Shown in pieces: positions 38,404-47,248 of a DNA stretch of 64,000 nucleotides. A program made the position numbers and the translations under genes. The notes under the pieces were generated by a model. That model was given only the letters and a program-made list of their open reading frames with translations. It ran no database searches and was not told the origin of the DNA. The stretch's first letter is position 1. Every line of letters starts with the position of its first letter. The DNA is from CAZMGV01 sp964621525 [NCBI: uncultured bacterium] (lineage in GTDB: Bacteria; JAGRBM01): positions 200,827-264,826 of the forward strand of contig CAZUMS010000002.1 of NCBI GenBank assembly GCA_964621525.1, in the 5' to 3' direction.

Positions 38404-39650
38404 TGCCCCCAGTCAGCCGCTCCGAACCGACCGCCGCCGGGAACGGTTCTCCGGAGTTCGGCACCCGGCTCGACCAGACGGCCGAGATGCTCGAAACCTG
38501 TGCGGGTTGCGGCATCTGCCGCGACAAATGCCCCGCCTTCAGCGATCTATTCGGGTATCTGGACCGGAGAGACGTATTCCGGGACGGAACGCTCTCTGGT
38601 GGCCAAAGGGACCGGTTTCTGGATCTCTGCTTCTACTGCGGCCAGTGTGCTGCCATATGTCCTCTGGACTTCCGGCTTGGTCAGATTGCCTGGGAACGCA
38701 AGGCAGAATTGATGCGGGGGAAACCCGAACTCCCGCCTTCACACTGGCTGACCCGGCCGCTCCGGATGTTCCGGCTCAGAAAACTGCTGGCTCCGGTTCT
38801 GAACTGGCTGAAGAGGGTAACTTTTGCACGCCGGCTGTTTCAGCGGTTTTCGGGCATATCGGCAAGGGCCCTGTTACCGGAAATTGTACGTGAGAATCTC
38901 GTCTCCTGGCAGGAGAACCGCCTCAAGGGGAAACCGGTAATGGCAAGTGGGGCGGATGTCGTCCTGTTTGTTTCCTGCGATGGGCATCTCTCGGGTTCAT
39001 TCGGCGTCAAGGCCGCGGTTCAACTGCTGGAAGTCTCCGGAGCGCGCGTGACGATCGCTCCGCCCCAGTGCTGCGGAGGAAAAGCGTTCACGGCGGGAGA
39101 TGCGGACGAAGCCGGGCGGCAGCAGAAAGCTGTGACTGATGCACTGAAAGCCCACATCGCTGCCGGGAAAACAGTCGTGATTGAGAGTTCATTCTGCCAC
39201 CAGATCCTTTCCGGGCAGAACCGGCTGCTGAATGCGGGCGACTCTTTGCCCACGCAGGAGCTGGCTTCATTTATCTGGGATCTTCAGAGGCAGAGGCGGC
39301 TCCAGTTTGTTCATCCGGCCGAAGGCCGGGTTGCCTTTGTACCGGGGCCTTATGGGGTTACTTCCGGCGCGGATCAGGCCTACCTGAACCTCCTCCGGCT
39401 CGTGCCGGGCCTCGAAGTCATGAGGGCCAAGGAGTCCGGCGGTACGTCGGCCGGAACCTGGGGTATGGGAGAGGAGGAGCAGGATGCCGTTGATGCGGCT
39501 GAACAGCGGCTTGCAGAAAGTGTGCGCCAGACTCAGGCGGCCGCGGTTGCTTCCGATTGCGCTTCCTGCCGGGAGCACCTGCGCCGGTCGCTGCCTGAAC
39601 TGAAAATTGTAGACCCGCTGGAAATCCTGCTGCAATCGGTGGACCAGTGA
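38403..39650 (+). CDS. Fe-S oxidoreductase with CCG domains (GlpC/HdrD-like)
   Basis: 415 residues. Two ferredoxin-type [4Fe-4S] motifs at the N terminus are complete: CAGCGICRDKCPAF and CFYCGQCAAICPLDF. The C-terminal half resembles the paired CCG domains of heterodisulfide reductase and GlpC. The first CCG unit keeps VLFVSCDGHLSGSFG and PPQCCGGKAF. In the second unit, where GlpC has CCGxAGTxG, this protein has GGTSAGTWGM and so lacks the cysteine pair; SDCASC follows. It probably passes electrons between a quinone and a soluble partner. The start ATG at 38403 overlaps the pssA stop (1 bp). Confidence 0.8.
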   Translation: MPPVSRSEPTAAGNGSPEFGTRLDQTAEMLETCAGCGICRDKCPAFSDLFGYLDRRDVFRDGTLSGGQRDRFLDLCFYCGQCAAICPLDFRLGQIAWERKAELMRGKPELPPSHWLTRPLRMFRLRKLLAPVLNWLKRVTFARRLFQRFSGISARALLPEIVRENLVSWQENRLKGKPVMASGADVVLFVSCDGHLSGSFGVKAAVQLLEVSGARVTIAPPQCCGGKAFTAGDADEAGRQQKAVTDALKAHIAAGKTVVIESSFCHQILSGQNRLLNAGDSLPTQELASFIWDLQRQRRLQFVHPAEGRVAFVPGPYGVTSGADQAYLNLLRLVPGLEVMRAKESGGTSAGTWGMGEEEQDAVDAAEQRLAESVRQTQAAAVASDCASCREHLRRSLPELKIVDPLEILLQSVDQ

Positions 39651-39666
39651 CGGAGCAGCCGCCGGA

Positions 39667-40338
39667 TCAGGCGGCGGAGCTGGTGATCTCGGAAATTTCG
39701 TACACGCAGCGTCGCTCACCGTTCACGATATGCTCGGTCCTGAACACGTTCGTACCAGGGCCGAGGAGCTTCTGGAACGTCCGGAGTTCCGACTGGCAGA
39801 GTTCGCCACACTGGCTGGCTGCCGAGCAGATAGGGCAGTGGTTTTCGATCAGACGGAACCCACTGCCCGCGCGCTCCCACTCGGCCATGTAGCCTTCGCG
39901 GCGGCGGATCGAGGTGAGTTTTTTTACGCGGTCTTCGAGCGTCTGACAGGCACCAAGTTCCTCCGCATAAGCAAGCTGGATTCCGTTTTCACGGGCGGTG
40001 AGAAGCCGGGAAAGCGCTGCTTCACCCAGTACGGCGATGATCGAGTTGATCAGCTGATGGGAAAGTTCGGCGTGTGTGTCCGGGAAGCGTACAGAAGCCG
40101 CCGGAGTAAGTTCCCAGACCTGGGCCGGACGTCCGACCCCTTGCGGTTCACTGGACGCTTTAACCAGTCCGTCTTCGGCGAGCTTCACAAGCTGCTGACG
40201 GACGGCTTCACCCGTCAGGTTCAGGAGGGAACCCAGTGAGGCCGTCGTCTGCGGCCCTTTCAGCTTTAGCGTGTACAAAAGCCGATCAGCCGGTGTCCCT
40301 TCCGGCGGCAGAGGGTGTCTGGATGAATTGCTTGACAT
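39667..40338 (-). CDS. HTH transcriptional regulator with Cys-rich C terminus
   Basis: 223 residues from the ATG at 40338; a TTG 24 bp upstream is possible. The N-terminal winged helix (about 18-80) reads LLYTLKLKGPQTTASLGSLL and TGEAVRQQLVKLAEDGLVKA. The C-terminal part has NHCPICSAASQCGELCQSEL followed by RTEHIVNGERRCVYEI, a layout shared with SufR and related regulators that bind an Fe-S cluster or metal through such Cys. Probably redox- or metal-responsive, binding the perfect inverted repeat just upstream and controlling both itself and the divergent membrane gene. The effector is inferred, not shown. It is convergent with the Fe-S protein gene. Confidence 0.8.
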   Translation of the reverse strand: MSSNSSRHPLPPEGTPADRLLYTLKLKGPQTTASLGSLLNLTGEAVRQQLVKLAEDGLVKASSEPQGVGRPAQVWELTPAASVRFPDTHAELSHQLINSIIAVLGEAALSRLLTARENGIQLAYAEELGACQTLEDRVKKLTSIRRREGYMAEWERAGSGFRLIENHCPICSAASQCGELCQSELRTFQKLLGPGTNVFRTEHIVNGERRCVYEISEITSSAA

Positions 40339-40360
40339 TTCCGGGCGCTGGGTATATTCC
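40332..40360 (+). promoter_or_regulatory. promoter candidate for the PuuD-like gene
   Basis: Consensus TTGACA at 40332-40337 with TATTCC at 40355-40360 (17-bp spacer) or TATATT at 40353-40358 (15 bp). The -10 region lies inside the left arm of the inverted repeat at 40351-40382, so a bound dimer would block RNA polymerase. The -35 overlaps the regulator's start codon. Confidence 0.5.
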
Positions 40361-40382
40361 AATAATTCTCTTGGAATATACC
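40351..40382. promoter_or_regulatory. perfect 12-bp inverted repeat, operator
   Basis: Arms GGTATATTCCAA (40351-40362) and TTGGAATATACC (40371-40382) match without error around an 8-nt centre. It lies 13 bp upstream of the regulator start at 40338 and 146 bp upstream of the divergent membrane gene. Symmetry, size and location suit a dimeric HTH regulator. Confidence 0.75.
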
Positions 40383-40527
40383 CTCATTTTCCGGGAGAGG
40401 CAACGTGCAGCGGCAACCATTGGCTGGAATTTCTTCTGCCGCGAGGGCGGAAGATCCCGGCATCTGCTAGCGGCTTCACGGGACGGCTCAAAGAACAAAG
40501 AGAACGAGGTCAAAGGGAGATTTTCTA

Positions 40528-41307
40528 ATGGGACCGCATGATATCGCACACTCACTGATCCGCTGGATCCACGTCGTCGCCGGAATCCTCTGGATCGGCC
40601 ATCTGTATTTCTTTAACTGGGTCAACGCGCACCTGGCCAAGACCTACGATGCCGACACCAAGAAGAAGGTTGTTCCGGAGCTGATGCCCCGGGCTCTCTA
40701 TATGTTCCGGTGGGGCGCCGCGTTCACCTGGATCACGGGCATCCTCCTGCTGGTGATGGCTTTCTATATGGTGGGCGGCACGTCCGATGTCGATCCGGCG
40801 AAGGCCACGATTATCGGCCTTGCGGTCATCGCTATCGGCCCGGTCGTTTACGACCAGCTCTGGAAGAACCTGAAGGCCGAGCAGCACACCATCGGCATCT
40901 GGGTGAGCTTCGCCGTTGTGCTGGTCTTCGCGGCAGTGTTCTCGTTCGTCGGCGAGATGAAGGAACGGGCGATCTGGATCCACATCGGGTCGCTGTTCGG
41001 GACCACGATGGCCTTCAACGTCTGGATGCGCATCTGGCCGGCACAAAAAGAGATCATCGGCGCGATCAAGGAAGGCAAAGGCCCCGATGCGGCGAAGGTC
41101 GCGCTTGCAGGGCTGCGTTCCAAGCACAATACCTACATGTCGGTCCCGCTGGTCGCGATGATGCTGAACCAGCACATGACCTTCATCTTCGGCCTCGACA
41201 AGGGTGTCGATGTGGCGGTGCTGGGCACTGTAATCCTGTTGGGCTGGGCATTCGTCTACTGGATGTACGAGAAATCCGGAAAACCGGAAGTGAACGCGCT
41301 CGGCTGA
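40528..41307 (+). CDS. PuuD-type (urate oxidase N-terminal domain) membrane protein
   Basis: 259 residues with about seven to eight membrane helices. The first segment, LIRWIHVVAGILWIGHLYFF, with RWGAAFTWITGILLL and the loop HIGSLFGTTMAFNVWMRIWP, matches the membrane domain of the cytochrome-c-linked urate hydroxylase PuuD. The C-terminal cytochrome c domain of full PuuD is absent: no CxxCH motif is found. Conserved membrane His (in RWIHV and WIGHL) could ligate haem. The stand-alone form is common and its reaction is unknown. Controlled, by inference, through the operator at 40351-40382. It is followed by a strong terminator. Confidence 0.8.
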   Translation: MGPHDIAHSLIRWIHVVAGILWIGHLYFFNWVNAHLAKTYDADTKKKVVPELMPRALYMFRWGAAFTWITGILLLVMAFYMVGGTSDVDPAKATIIGLAVIAIGPVVYDQLWKNLKAEQHTIGIWVSFAVVLVFAAVFSFVGEMKERAIWIHIGSLFGTTMAFNVWMRIWPAQKEIIGAIKEGKGPDAAKVALAGLRSKHNTYMSVPLVAMMLNQHMTFIFGLDKGVDVAVLGTVILLGWAFVYWMYEKSGKPEVNALG

Positions 41308-41332
41308 TCCCGTATCCCGTAGATCTATTGAG

Positions 41333-41362
41333 AGGGCCCCGGCAGCGGGGCCCTTTCTTTTT
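41333..41362 (+). terminator. intrinsic terminator after the PuuD-like gene
   Basis: Perfect 8-bp stem AGGGCCCC (41333-41340) and GGGGCCCT (41347-41354), 6-nt loop, then TTCTTTTT. It also abuts the stop of the convergent MFS gene. Confidence 0.92.
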
Positions 41363-42741
41363 CAGACCGGTTCGGCGCGTTCGAGGGGGGTTTCAAACGT
41401 CCGGCGGGGGTTACGCGGCCTACGGACGTTGGCCAGCAGGACGATGATACAGCCTATGGATACCGCATAGCTGCTGAGCAGGACCCAGCTTTGAGGAAGA
41501 TAGGACTGGTACCGGTCATAGAGGGCGCCGGTGAGCAGATACATGAGGCTGATGATGGCCACATTGAACGGCGTCGCGAGTCCCGAGACCCGGGGGAAAG
41601 ATATCCGGCCGAACTGGTCTGCGTGCAAGGCGGAAAAAAGCGGCAGGCAGCCGCCGACCCCAAGTCCGTAGAGAAGGACTCCGGCAATCAGCACGAAGTC
41701 CATATGGATGCCGTAGAACTCAAACGGCATCACTGTCCACCAACGGGTTCCAAGGATCAGGATAAAACCGGTGAGTTGCATCGAAATTGCCATGATGATG
41801 GCACGACGGCGCTCCATCCGGTCTCCGACTGCCCCGAAGATCGGTTTCCCGGCGCCGCAAAGCATGCCGAGGACGGCGAAAAGGCTGGCGGCGGCAGTCT
41901 GGGACCATTGGTAACCGGTATCCCGGGTCGAGAGGTCGGAAACAAACGACTGCAGGATGACGCTCCAGCAGGCCGAAGCGAGGCTGAGCGACAGGACGGA
42001 AAGAATAAACCGCTTGTCCATAAGGATTTCGCGGTATTCGAGCATCCGGTCGGGGGCCGCCAGTTCGTCCACAGGGGGCGGGGCTTCTTCCTCCACTCCG
42101 AGGTCAGAGGGGCTGTTGTAAAAGAGAAGCAGGACCAGCGGCACGATGCTGGCCGTCAGAATGACGGCATTGATCCGGTAGGCGTCCCGCCAGCCGTGAT
42201 GGGAGATCAGGTACTGTGTGAGGGGTACGAGCAGCAGTCCCGCACTGGAAATGCCGGCGGAGGCCCAGGAGAAAGACTGGGCCTTATTCGTCGTGAACCA
42301 GTGGTTCAAGGCGGCGTAGTTCGGGATCATGCCAAGCGTGCTGGTCCCAAGCGAGGCCAGCACGCCGAAAGCGATGAAAAACTGGAGCCGGTTCTGGGCG
42401 CCGGCGATCATGAACAATGAAACCGGAAGCACGATGGCGCCGGTGATGACAACTGCCCGGGGGCCGAAGCGTTCGGTCATCCGGGCTGAAAGCGGTCCCC
42501 AGATGGCCATAAGAATCGTGTAGCCCGCATAGGCAGTGGTCATCGTGGACACGGTCCAGCCCATGTCCTGCCGGATCGGTTCGCGGAATATGCCGTAGGT
42601 ATAGAAAATGAAACCGATCGACCAGAGACCACAGACGAACGCAACGGCGGTCATGGTCCAGCCGTAATAAAAACCCCGGCCCGCCATGAACCGGCTGACC
42701 GGATTGCCACGGATTCCAGCTATCGGAGAACTCGCAGACAC
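41362..42741 (-). CDS. major facilitator superfamily transporter
   Basis: 459 residues, 12 predicted membrane helices, GTG start at 42741. The first helix begins FYYGWTMTAVAFVCGLWSIG, and the loop between helices 2 and 3 has GPLSARMTERFGPRAVV, the MFS motif A region. Helix 5 region: WASAGISSAGLLLVPLTQYL. Style and order resemble the monocarboxylate/oxalate-formate type. A charged cytoplasmic loop of about 35 residues (PSDLGVEEEAPPPVDELAAPDR) lies in the middle. Substrate unknown; an organic acid is likely from the family. Confidence 0.88.
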   Translation of the reverse strand: MSASSPIAGIRGNPVSRFMAGRGFYYGWTMTAVAFVCGLWSIGFIFYTYGIFREPIRQDMGWTVSTMTTAYAGYTILMAIWGPLSARMTERFGPRAVVITGAIVLPVSLFMIAGAQNRLQFFIAFGVLASLGTSTLGMIPNYAALNHWFTTNKAQSFSWASAGISSAGLLLVPLTQYLISHHGWRDAYRINAVILTASIVPLVLLLFYNSPSDLGVEEEAPPPVDELAAPDRMLEYREILMDKRFILSVLSLSLASACWSVILQSFVSDLSTRDTGYQWSQTAAASLFAVLGMLCGAGKPIFGAVGDRMERRRAIIMAISMQLTGFILILGTRWWTVMPFEFYGIHMDFVLIAGVLLYGLGVGGCLPLFSALHADQFGRISFPRVSGLATPFNVAIISLMYLLTGALYDRYQSYLPQSWVLLSSYAVSIGCIIVLLANVRRPRNPRRTFETPLERAEPV

Positions 42742-42944
42742 ACCGTCCGGTGCCGGCAGAGGGATCGTCGGCGCAGACGCCGCATCTCCGTCCGGCCCGG
42801 CCCCTTGTTAGGGCATGAAACGGGGGAAAGCAAAGCGGTATTCCGGCAGTAGCTCCGTTTTCCTTCGGGGACGGAGAAGGGATAAGATCGGCAGGTGCTG
42901 GCTGACCGGAGCGGCTCCGTCTCGAGCAAAGGAGTTTGGCGACA

Positions 42945-45311
42945 ATGACCGAACGGGCCCTGGATCCGACCTCAAAGAAACTGGCTCTGCTGGACAAGAT
43001 CGCCACGCTGATCGCGAAATCGCACGGTGTTCAGGACATCCTTGCCAGCGTGGTCGTTTCCGTGGCCGAGACGATGGAGATGGACGTCTGCTCGGTCTAC
43101 CTTCTCGACGAGTCGGGTGAATACCTCCAGATGGCCGCCACCAGGGGCCTCGACCAGAACTCGGTCGGCAATGTCCGGCTTTCGATTCACGAAGGTCTTA
43201 CCGGTCTGGCGATTGAAAAGATGCAGACTGTTGCCGTCAGGAACGCACAGCTTCACCCCCGGTACAAGTATTTCCCGGAAACCCAGGAAGAACGGTTCAC
43301 ATCGTTCCTCGCAACTCCGATCATTCTCCGCGAGAAGGCGATCGGCGTTCTGACCATCCAGACCCGCGAGGCATACGATTTTTCGCTCGACGATACCCGC
43401 ATGGTCGCCACCATCGCGAGCCTTGTCGGTACGATCATCCAGAACAGCCGGCTGCTGGACTCGATCGATCGGGCAAAGGTCGCTTCCGGGGAAGGCGGGA
43501 AAGGCAGGAAATCCGACAGCAAGAAGAGCGAGAGCCCTGCGCCGTCCCTCGACGGTGCGATCCTGAGAGGAATACCGGCATCGCCAGGTGTGTCCATGGG
43601 ACGTGCCGTGGTCAAGACGGAAGAGCACGACGCCCTCTTTCTTGACGAGGTCTCCCTCGGACAGAAGGCCGAGCTTGAACGCCTGCGCACGGCGGTCAAG
43701 GCAGCCGAAACCGACATCAAGGATGCCGAAGCCCGCATCGCGGAAAAGCTGTCCGACGAAGAGGCCAAGATATTCTCGACCCATCTTATGTTCCTCGAAG
43801 ACCCGGGCTTTATCGGCAAGATCGAGCAGAAAATCGGCGACGGCAAAAGTGCACCGCTGGCGATCCGCGATGTGGTCGGCGCCTACGTGAAGATCCTGAG
43901 CGATGCGAAGGATCCCTATGCCCGGGAAAAGGTTATCGACATCGAAGACGTTGGACGCCGCCTCATCAACAAGATCGTCAACAAGCCGAAACTGCAGGTC
44001 CCATTCAACGACCGCTATATCCTCGTCTCCCACCTTATTACGCCGTCAGATGCGGTGGAACTGGATTCACAAAAGGTGGTCGGAATGGTCTCGGGACATG
44101 GCGGACCGACGTCCCATGCGGCAATTCTGGCGCGCAGTTTCGAGATCCCGTCGGTGGTCGGTATCGAGGACCAGTACCGGTCGATCCGTACCGGCGACTA
44201 CCTGATTCTGGACGGCAACACCGGCAATATTCACGTAAATCCCAAGCCGCAGATCCTCAAGGAATTCCGGCGGGTGAAGCGCGAACTGGACCTGAGCCGC
44301 AAGGAACTGGGCGAGAGCGGATCGGGAAAGGCCAAGACGACGGATGGAGTCAAGATCCGGCTGATGGGCAACCTGAATCTCGTGGCCGATCTCAAGCTCA
44401 TCAAGCATTACGGCGCAGAAGGAATTGGTCTCTACCGGACCGAGTTTCTTTTCTTCATGCACAAGAGCTTTCCGACCGAAGAAGAGCAGTTCCGTATCTA
44501 CAGCCGGGTGGCCAAAGAGACGAAACCGAACGGATGTGTGGTGCGTATCCTGGACGTCGGTGGTGACAAGTTCCTGCAGGGCCTGAATGAACGGAAAGAA
44601 GATAATCCGTATCTGGGCTGGCGTTCGATTCGGGTGCTGCTCGACCTCGTGCATGTGTTCAAGGTTCAGCTTCGTGCCATCTTCAGGGCTTCGACCCACG
44701 GAAAGCTTTCGATTCTCCTGCCCATGGTCACGAACGTCGAAGAGATCCGGAAAGCGAAAGCGATCATTGAGGAAGTGAAGCAGGAGCTCCGGCAGGAAGG
44801 GCAATCATTCGACAAGAACATCCAGCTCGGCGCGATGGTGGAAGTTCCGACTGCTGTGCTCACGGCCGACGCGCTACTCGCCGAGTGCGATTTTTTCAGC
44901 ATTGGAAGCAACGACCTTACGCAATACACACTCGCTGTAGACCGCAACAACCAGCGGGTGGCCAATCTATACGACAGCCTTCACCCCGGCGTCCTGAAGC
45001 TGATCAAGTGGACTGTCGAAGCGGGCGACCGGGCGGGGAAACCCGTCTCGATCTGCGGTGAAATGGGTGCGGACCTTTCGGCTCTGCCGATCCTGATCGG
45101 TCTCGGTCTCACCAGTTTTTCGATTTCGCCGCCGCTGCTTCCGACAGTCCGGTATCTCGCGAGGGCGCTTTCGGCCAGGGATTGCCGGCAACTCGCCGAA
45201 CAGGCGCTTTCCTGTTCGTCCGCCCAGGACGTCCGCAAGCTGGTGAACTCGGAAATTGCCCAGATGCCGGCCTACCGGCTGGCGCAAATCCGCAACGCGA
45301 TGAAGGACTGA
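42945..45311 (+). CDS. ptsP: GAF-domain phosphoenolpyruvate-protein phosphotransferase (PtsP)
   Basis: First enzyme of the nitrogen-type phosphotransferase chain: takes phosphate from PEP to a His and passes it to an HPr-like protein. 788 residues from the ATG at 42945, with AAAGGAG upstream. GAF domain at about 1-175, then a charged linker (GKGRKSDSKKSES), the N-terminal HPr-binding region (about 205-350), the phospho-His motif GGPTSHAAILAR (His about 391), and the PEP-binding barrel with YRTEFLFF, LPMVTNVEEIRKAK, SIGSNDLTQYTLAVDRNN and the active Cys in SICGEMG. The GAF domain is the sensor that distinguishes PtsP from sugar-type PtsI. No HPr or EIIA gene is adjacent. Confidence 0.95.
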   Translation: MTERALDPTSKKLALLDKIATLIAKSHGVQDILASVVVSVAETMEMDVCSVYLLDESGEYLQMAATRGLDQNSVGNVRLSIHEGLTGLAIEKMQTVAVRNAQLHPRYKYFPETQEERFTSFLATPIILREKAIGVLTIQTREAYDFSLDDTRMVATIASLVGTIIQNSRLLDSIDRAKVASGEGGKGRKSDSKKSESPAPSLDGAILRGIPASPGVSMGRAVVKTEEHDALFLDEVSLGQKAELERLRTAVKAAETDIKDAEARIAEKLSDEEAKIFSTHLMFLEDPGFIGKIEQKIGDGKSAPLAIRDVVGAYVKILSDAKDPYAREKVIDIEDVGRRLINKIVNKPKLQVPFNDRYILVSHLITPSDAVELDSQKVVGMVSGHGGPTSHAAILARSFEIPSVVGIEDQYRSIRTGDYLILDGNTGNIHVNPKPQILKEFRRVKRELDLSRKELGESGSGKAKTTDGVKIRLMGNLNLVADLKLIKHYGAEGIGLYRTEFLFFMHKSFPTEEEQFRIYSRVAKETKPNGCVVRILDVGGDKFLQGLNERKEDNPYLGWRSIRVLLDLVHVFKVQLRAIFRASTHGKLSILLPMVTNVEEIRKAKAIIEEVKQELRQEGQSFDKNIQLGAMVEVPTAVLTADALLAECDFFSIGSNDLTQYTLAVDRNNQRVANLYDSLHPGVLKLIKWTVEAGDRAGKPVSICGEMGADLSALPILIGLGLTSFSISPPLLPTVRYLARALSARDCRQLAEQALSCSSAQDVRKLVNSEIAQMPAYRLAQIRNAMKD

Positions 45312-45330
45312 CCGGAGAGGCATGTAAGGA

Positions 45331-46098
45331 ATGACAAAGGAACGCAGCCGGGATCTAACTGGACGGAAAGCGCTCATTACGGGAGCCTCGCGCGGTATCG
45401 GCGAAGCCATCGCCATCGGGCTGGCCGAAGCCGGAGCTGATCTGGTGATCGCCTCCCGCAAGGCTGAAGTGCTTGAGGAAGTCGCGGCCGCCTGCCGCAA
45501 GACGGGACGCAAGGTCTTTGTCCATGCGACGAACATGTCCTCCATGGAAGAAATTGAACGGCTCGCGAAGTTCAGTCTCGATTCGCTGGGCGGCATGGAT
45601 GTTCTTGTGAACAATGCTGCAACGAACCCGTATCTCGGACCGGTAATCGGAGCCGATCTCCGGGCATGGGACAAGACCATGGATGTAAACGTGAAAGGGC
45701 CGTTTCTGCTGGCGAAACTGCTTCACCCGGCACTTTCGGCCAGCGGCCGGGGTTCCATCGTGAACATTGCTTCGATCGCGGGGTTAAAGCCCTCGGTGGC
45801 ACTCGGCGTATACAGCGTCTCCAAAGCCGCGCTCATCATGCTGACCAAGGTGATGGCCGCTGAATGGGGCGGGGCGAAGATCCGCGTGAATGCGGTGGCG
45901 CCGGGAATCGTGAAGACGCAGATGTCCCGGGCCATCTGGGAAAACCCCGCCATGATGAATAGTGCATTGAGCGGTCAGGCGATGAAACGGATCGGTACGC
46001 CCGACGAAATTGCCGATGCCGTGTTGTTCCTTGCCTCCGATGCGTCGTCCTTTACGACCGGAAGCGTGATCGTTGCCGACGGCGGCGAAGTGTTCTGA
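45331..46098 (+). CDS. short-chain dehydrogenase/reductase (FabG-like)
   Basis: 255 residues. Complete SDR motifs: TGASRGIGEAIA, VNNAATNP, the catalytic Ser in NIASIAGLKP, YSVSKAAL with Tyr and Lys, and VAPGIVKTQMS. The terminal SSFTTGSVIVADGG is typical of the FabG/3-ketoacyl-reductase branch. It starts 19 bp after ptsP in the same direction. The substrate cannot be named; many relatives reduce 3-oxoacyl or hydroxy compounds. Confidence 0.9.
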   Translation: MTKERSRDLTGRKALITGASRGIGEAIAIGLAEAGADLVIASRKAEVLEEVAAACRKTGRKVFVHATNMSSMEEIERLAKFSLDSLGGMDVLVNNAATNPYLGPVIGADLRAWDKTMDVNVKGPFLLAKLLHPALSASGRGSIVNIASIAGLKPSVALGVYSVSKAALIMLTKVMAAEWGGAKIRVNAVAPGIVKTQMSRAIWENPAMMNSALSGQAMKRIGTPDEIADAVLFLASDASSFTTGSVIVADGGEVF

Positions 46099-46110
46099 CC
46101 GGAAATTAAC

Positions 46111-47235
46111 TCAAGGCAGCGGAACGGATTTCAGCAGCTTCCGGGACTGGGGGGCTTTCTCCTGGAGCCGCTTGCTCAACGCGGTCTCGAGGCCGTGCTC
46201 CCGGTAGGCCTGGACAAAGCCGGTCATCAGGTCCAGCAGACCCCGGACATCGGACCATGCGATTTTTTCGACTGCCAGCTTCCGCCTGCCCATGTTGTGG
46301 TAGTTCACTAGCGGGACCGCCATTCCGGTGGCCCTGAAGCCGAGCGACAGGAATGCGGTAGCCTCGCAGGTACCCCCGTCCATAATCCGCTGCTGGTAGT
46401 GAAAGGCCGGCTTCTCCCGGCGGAGCTTGGCGGCCGTTTCCATAAGCAGACGCGTCGCCTGCGGATCGAATACCCCCGCAGCGTCTCCCTGGCGAACGAT
46501 GGGCCCTTTGCCGGGGACGGCCCCGGGCCTCTGGGAACTCGTTTCAATGGAGACAATGAGCGCGTCCGGGGGCAGTTCCGCAGCTGCGGCAAGGGTTCCA
46601 TGGAAGCCGTCTTCCTCGGCACGAGTGAGCAGCGCCCGGACGTTCCTAGCTCCGGACAGGCGGCTCAGAAGTTCGATGATGCAGGCGGAACCGACGAGGT
46701 CGTCAATCCGGATACTTTCAACCCAGCGATTATTGATCCGGCATTCGGTTATCGCCCAGTTACCGACATAGGGGCGGGCTCGTTCGAGGGGTTGATCAAA
46801 CACGATCGTGGCCGAGGCGGGCCTGAGGGCGCCCTTGGGAACCTTCACAGAGACGATCCGTCCGGTGATGCTCTGCGCAACGCTTCGCCGGACATCCGGT
46901 TCGTCATAGGGATAAAACCGGACACGGGCATCTCTAAAGTATTCGGTTCTCACACCGCCCCACCAGCGGGCTGTTTCGCGCCGGCCGCCTTTGGCAATCA
47001 GGGTAAAGCCGGGGTGATCGAGATGTGCGACGAACAGGACCGGGGATTTCGCTCTCAGGTCCCCCGCATGGAGGTTTCCCCATGCATCCTGCCGCCAGGG
47101 GATTCGCCGTTCTCTCAGCAGGTTCTCAGCGGCCGCAATGGTGAAGCGCTCGTAGGTAGTGGCGGCCGGGCAGGGCAGGAGCATCGCGAGCGCCTGCTTC
47201 AAGGATGCAGCTTCTGCGGAAGTGGATTTGTTCAC
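46111..47235 (-). CDS. M42-like zinc aminopeptidase/deacylase
   Basis: 374 residues from a GTG at 47235; a TTG at 47256 overlapping the previous stop is the alternative. The frame is open further upstream, but that is the response-regulator gene. Metal-binding and catalytic motifs fit the M42/M20-type fold: VAHLDHPGF (HxD), RIDDLVGSACIIELL, TRAEEDGFHG (Glu pair), IVSIETSS and NYHNMG. The RIMDGGTCEATAFLSLG segment is the substrate-binding loop. Cytoplasmic. It follows the REC-REC-PilZ regulator by 13 bp. Substrate unknown. Confidence 0.82.
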   Translation of the reverse strand: MNKSTSAEAASLKQALAMLLPCPAATTYERFTIAAAENLLRERRIPWRQDAWGNLHAGDLRAKSPVLFVAHLDHPGFTLIAKGGRRETARWWGGVRTEYFRDARVRFYPYDEPDVRRSVAQSITGRIVSVKVPKGALRPASATIVFDQPLERARPYVGNWAITECRINNRWVESIRIDDLVGSACIIELLSRLSGARNVRALLTRAEEDGFHGTLAAAAELPPDALIVSIETSSQRPGAVPGKGPIVRQGDAAGVFDPQATRLLMETAAKLRREKPAFHYQQRIMDGGTCEATAFLSLGFRATGMAVPLVNYHNMGRRKLAVEKIAWSDVRGLLDLMTGFVQAYREHGLETALSKRLQEKAPQSRKLLKSVPLP

Positions 47236-47248
47236 GCGGTTCGTCCGG

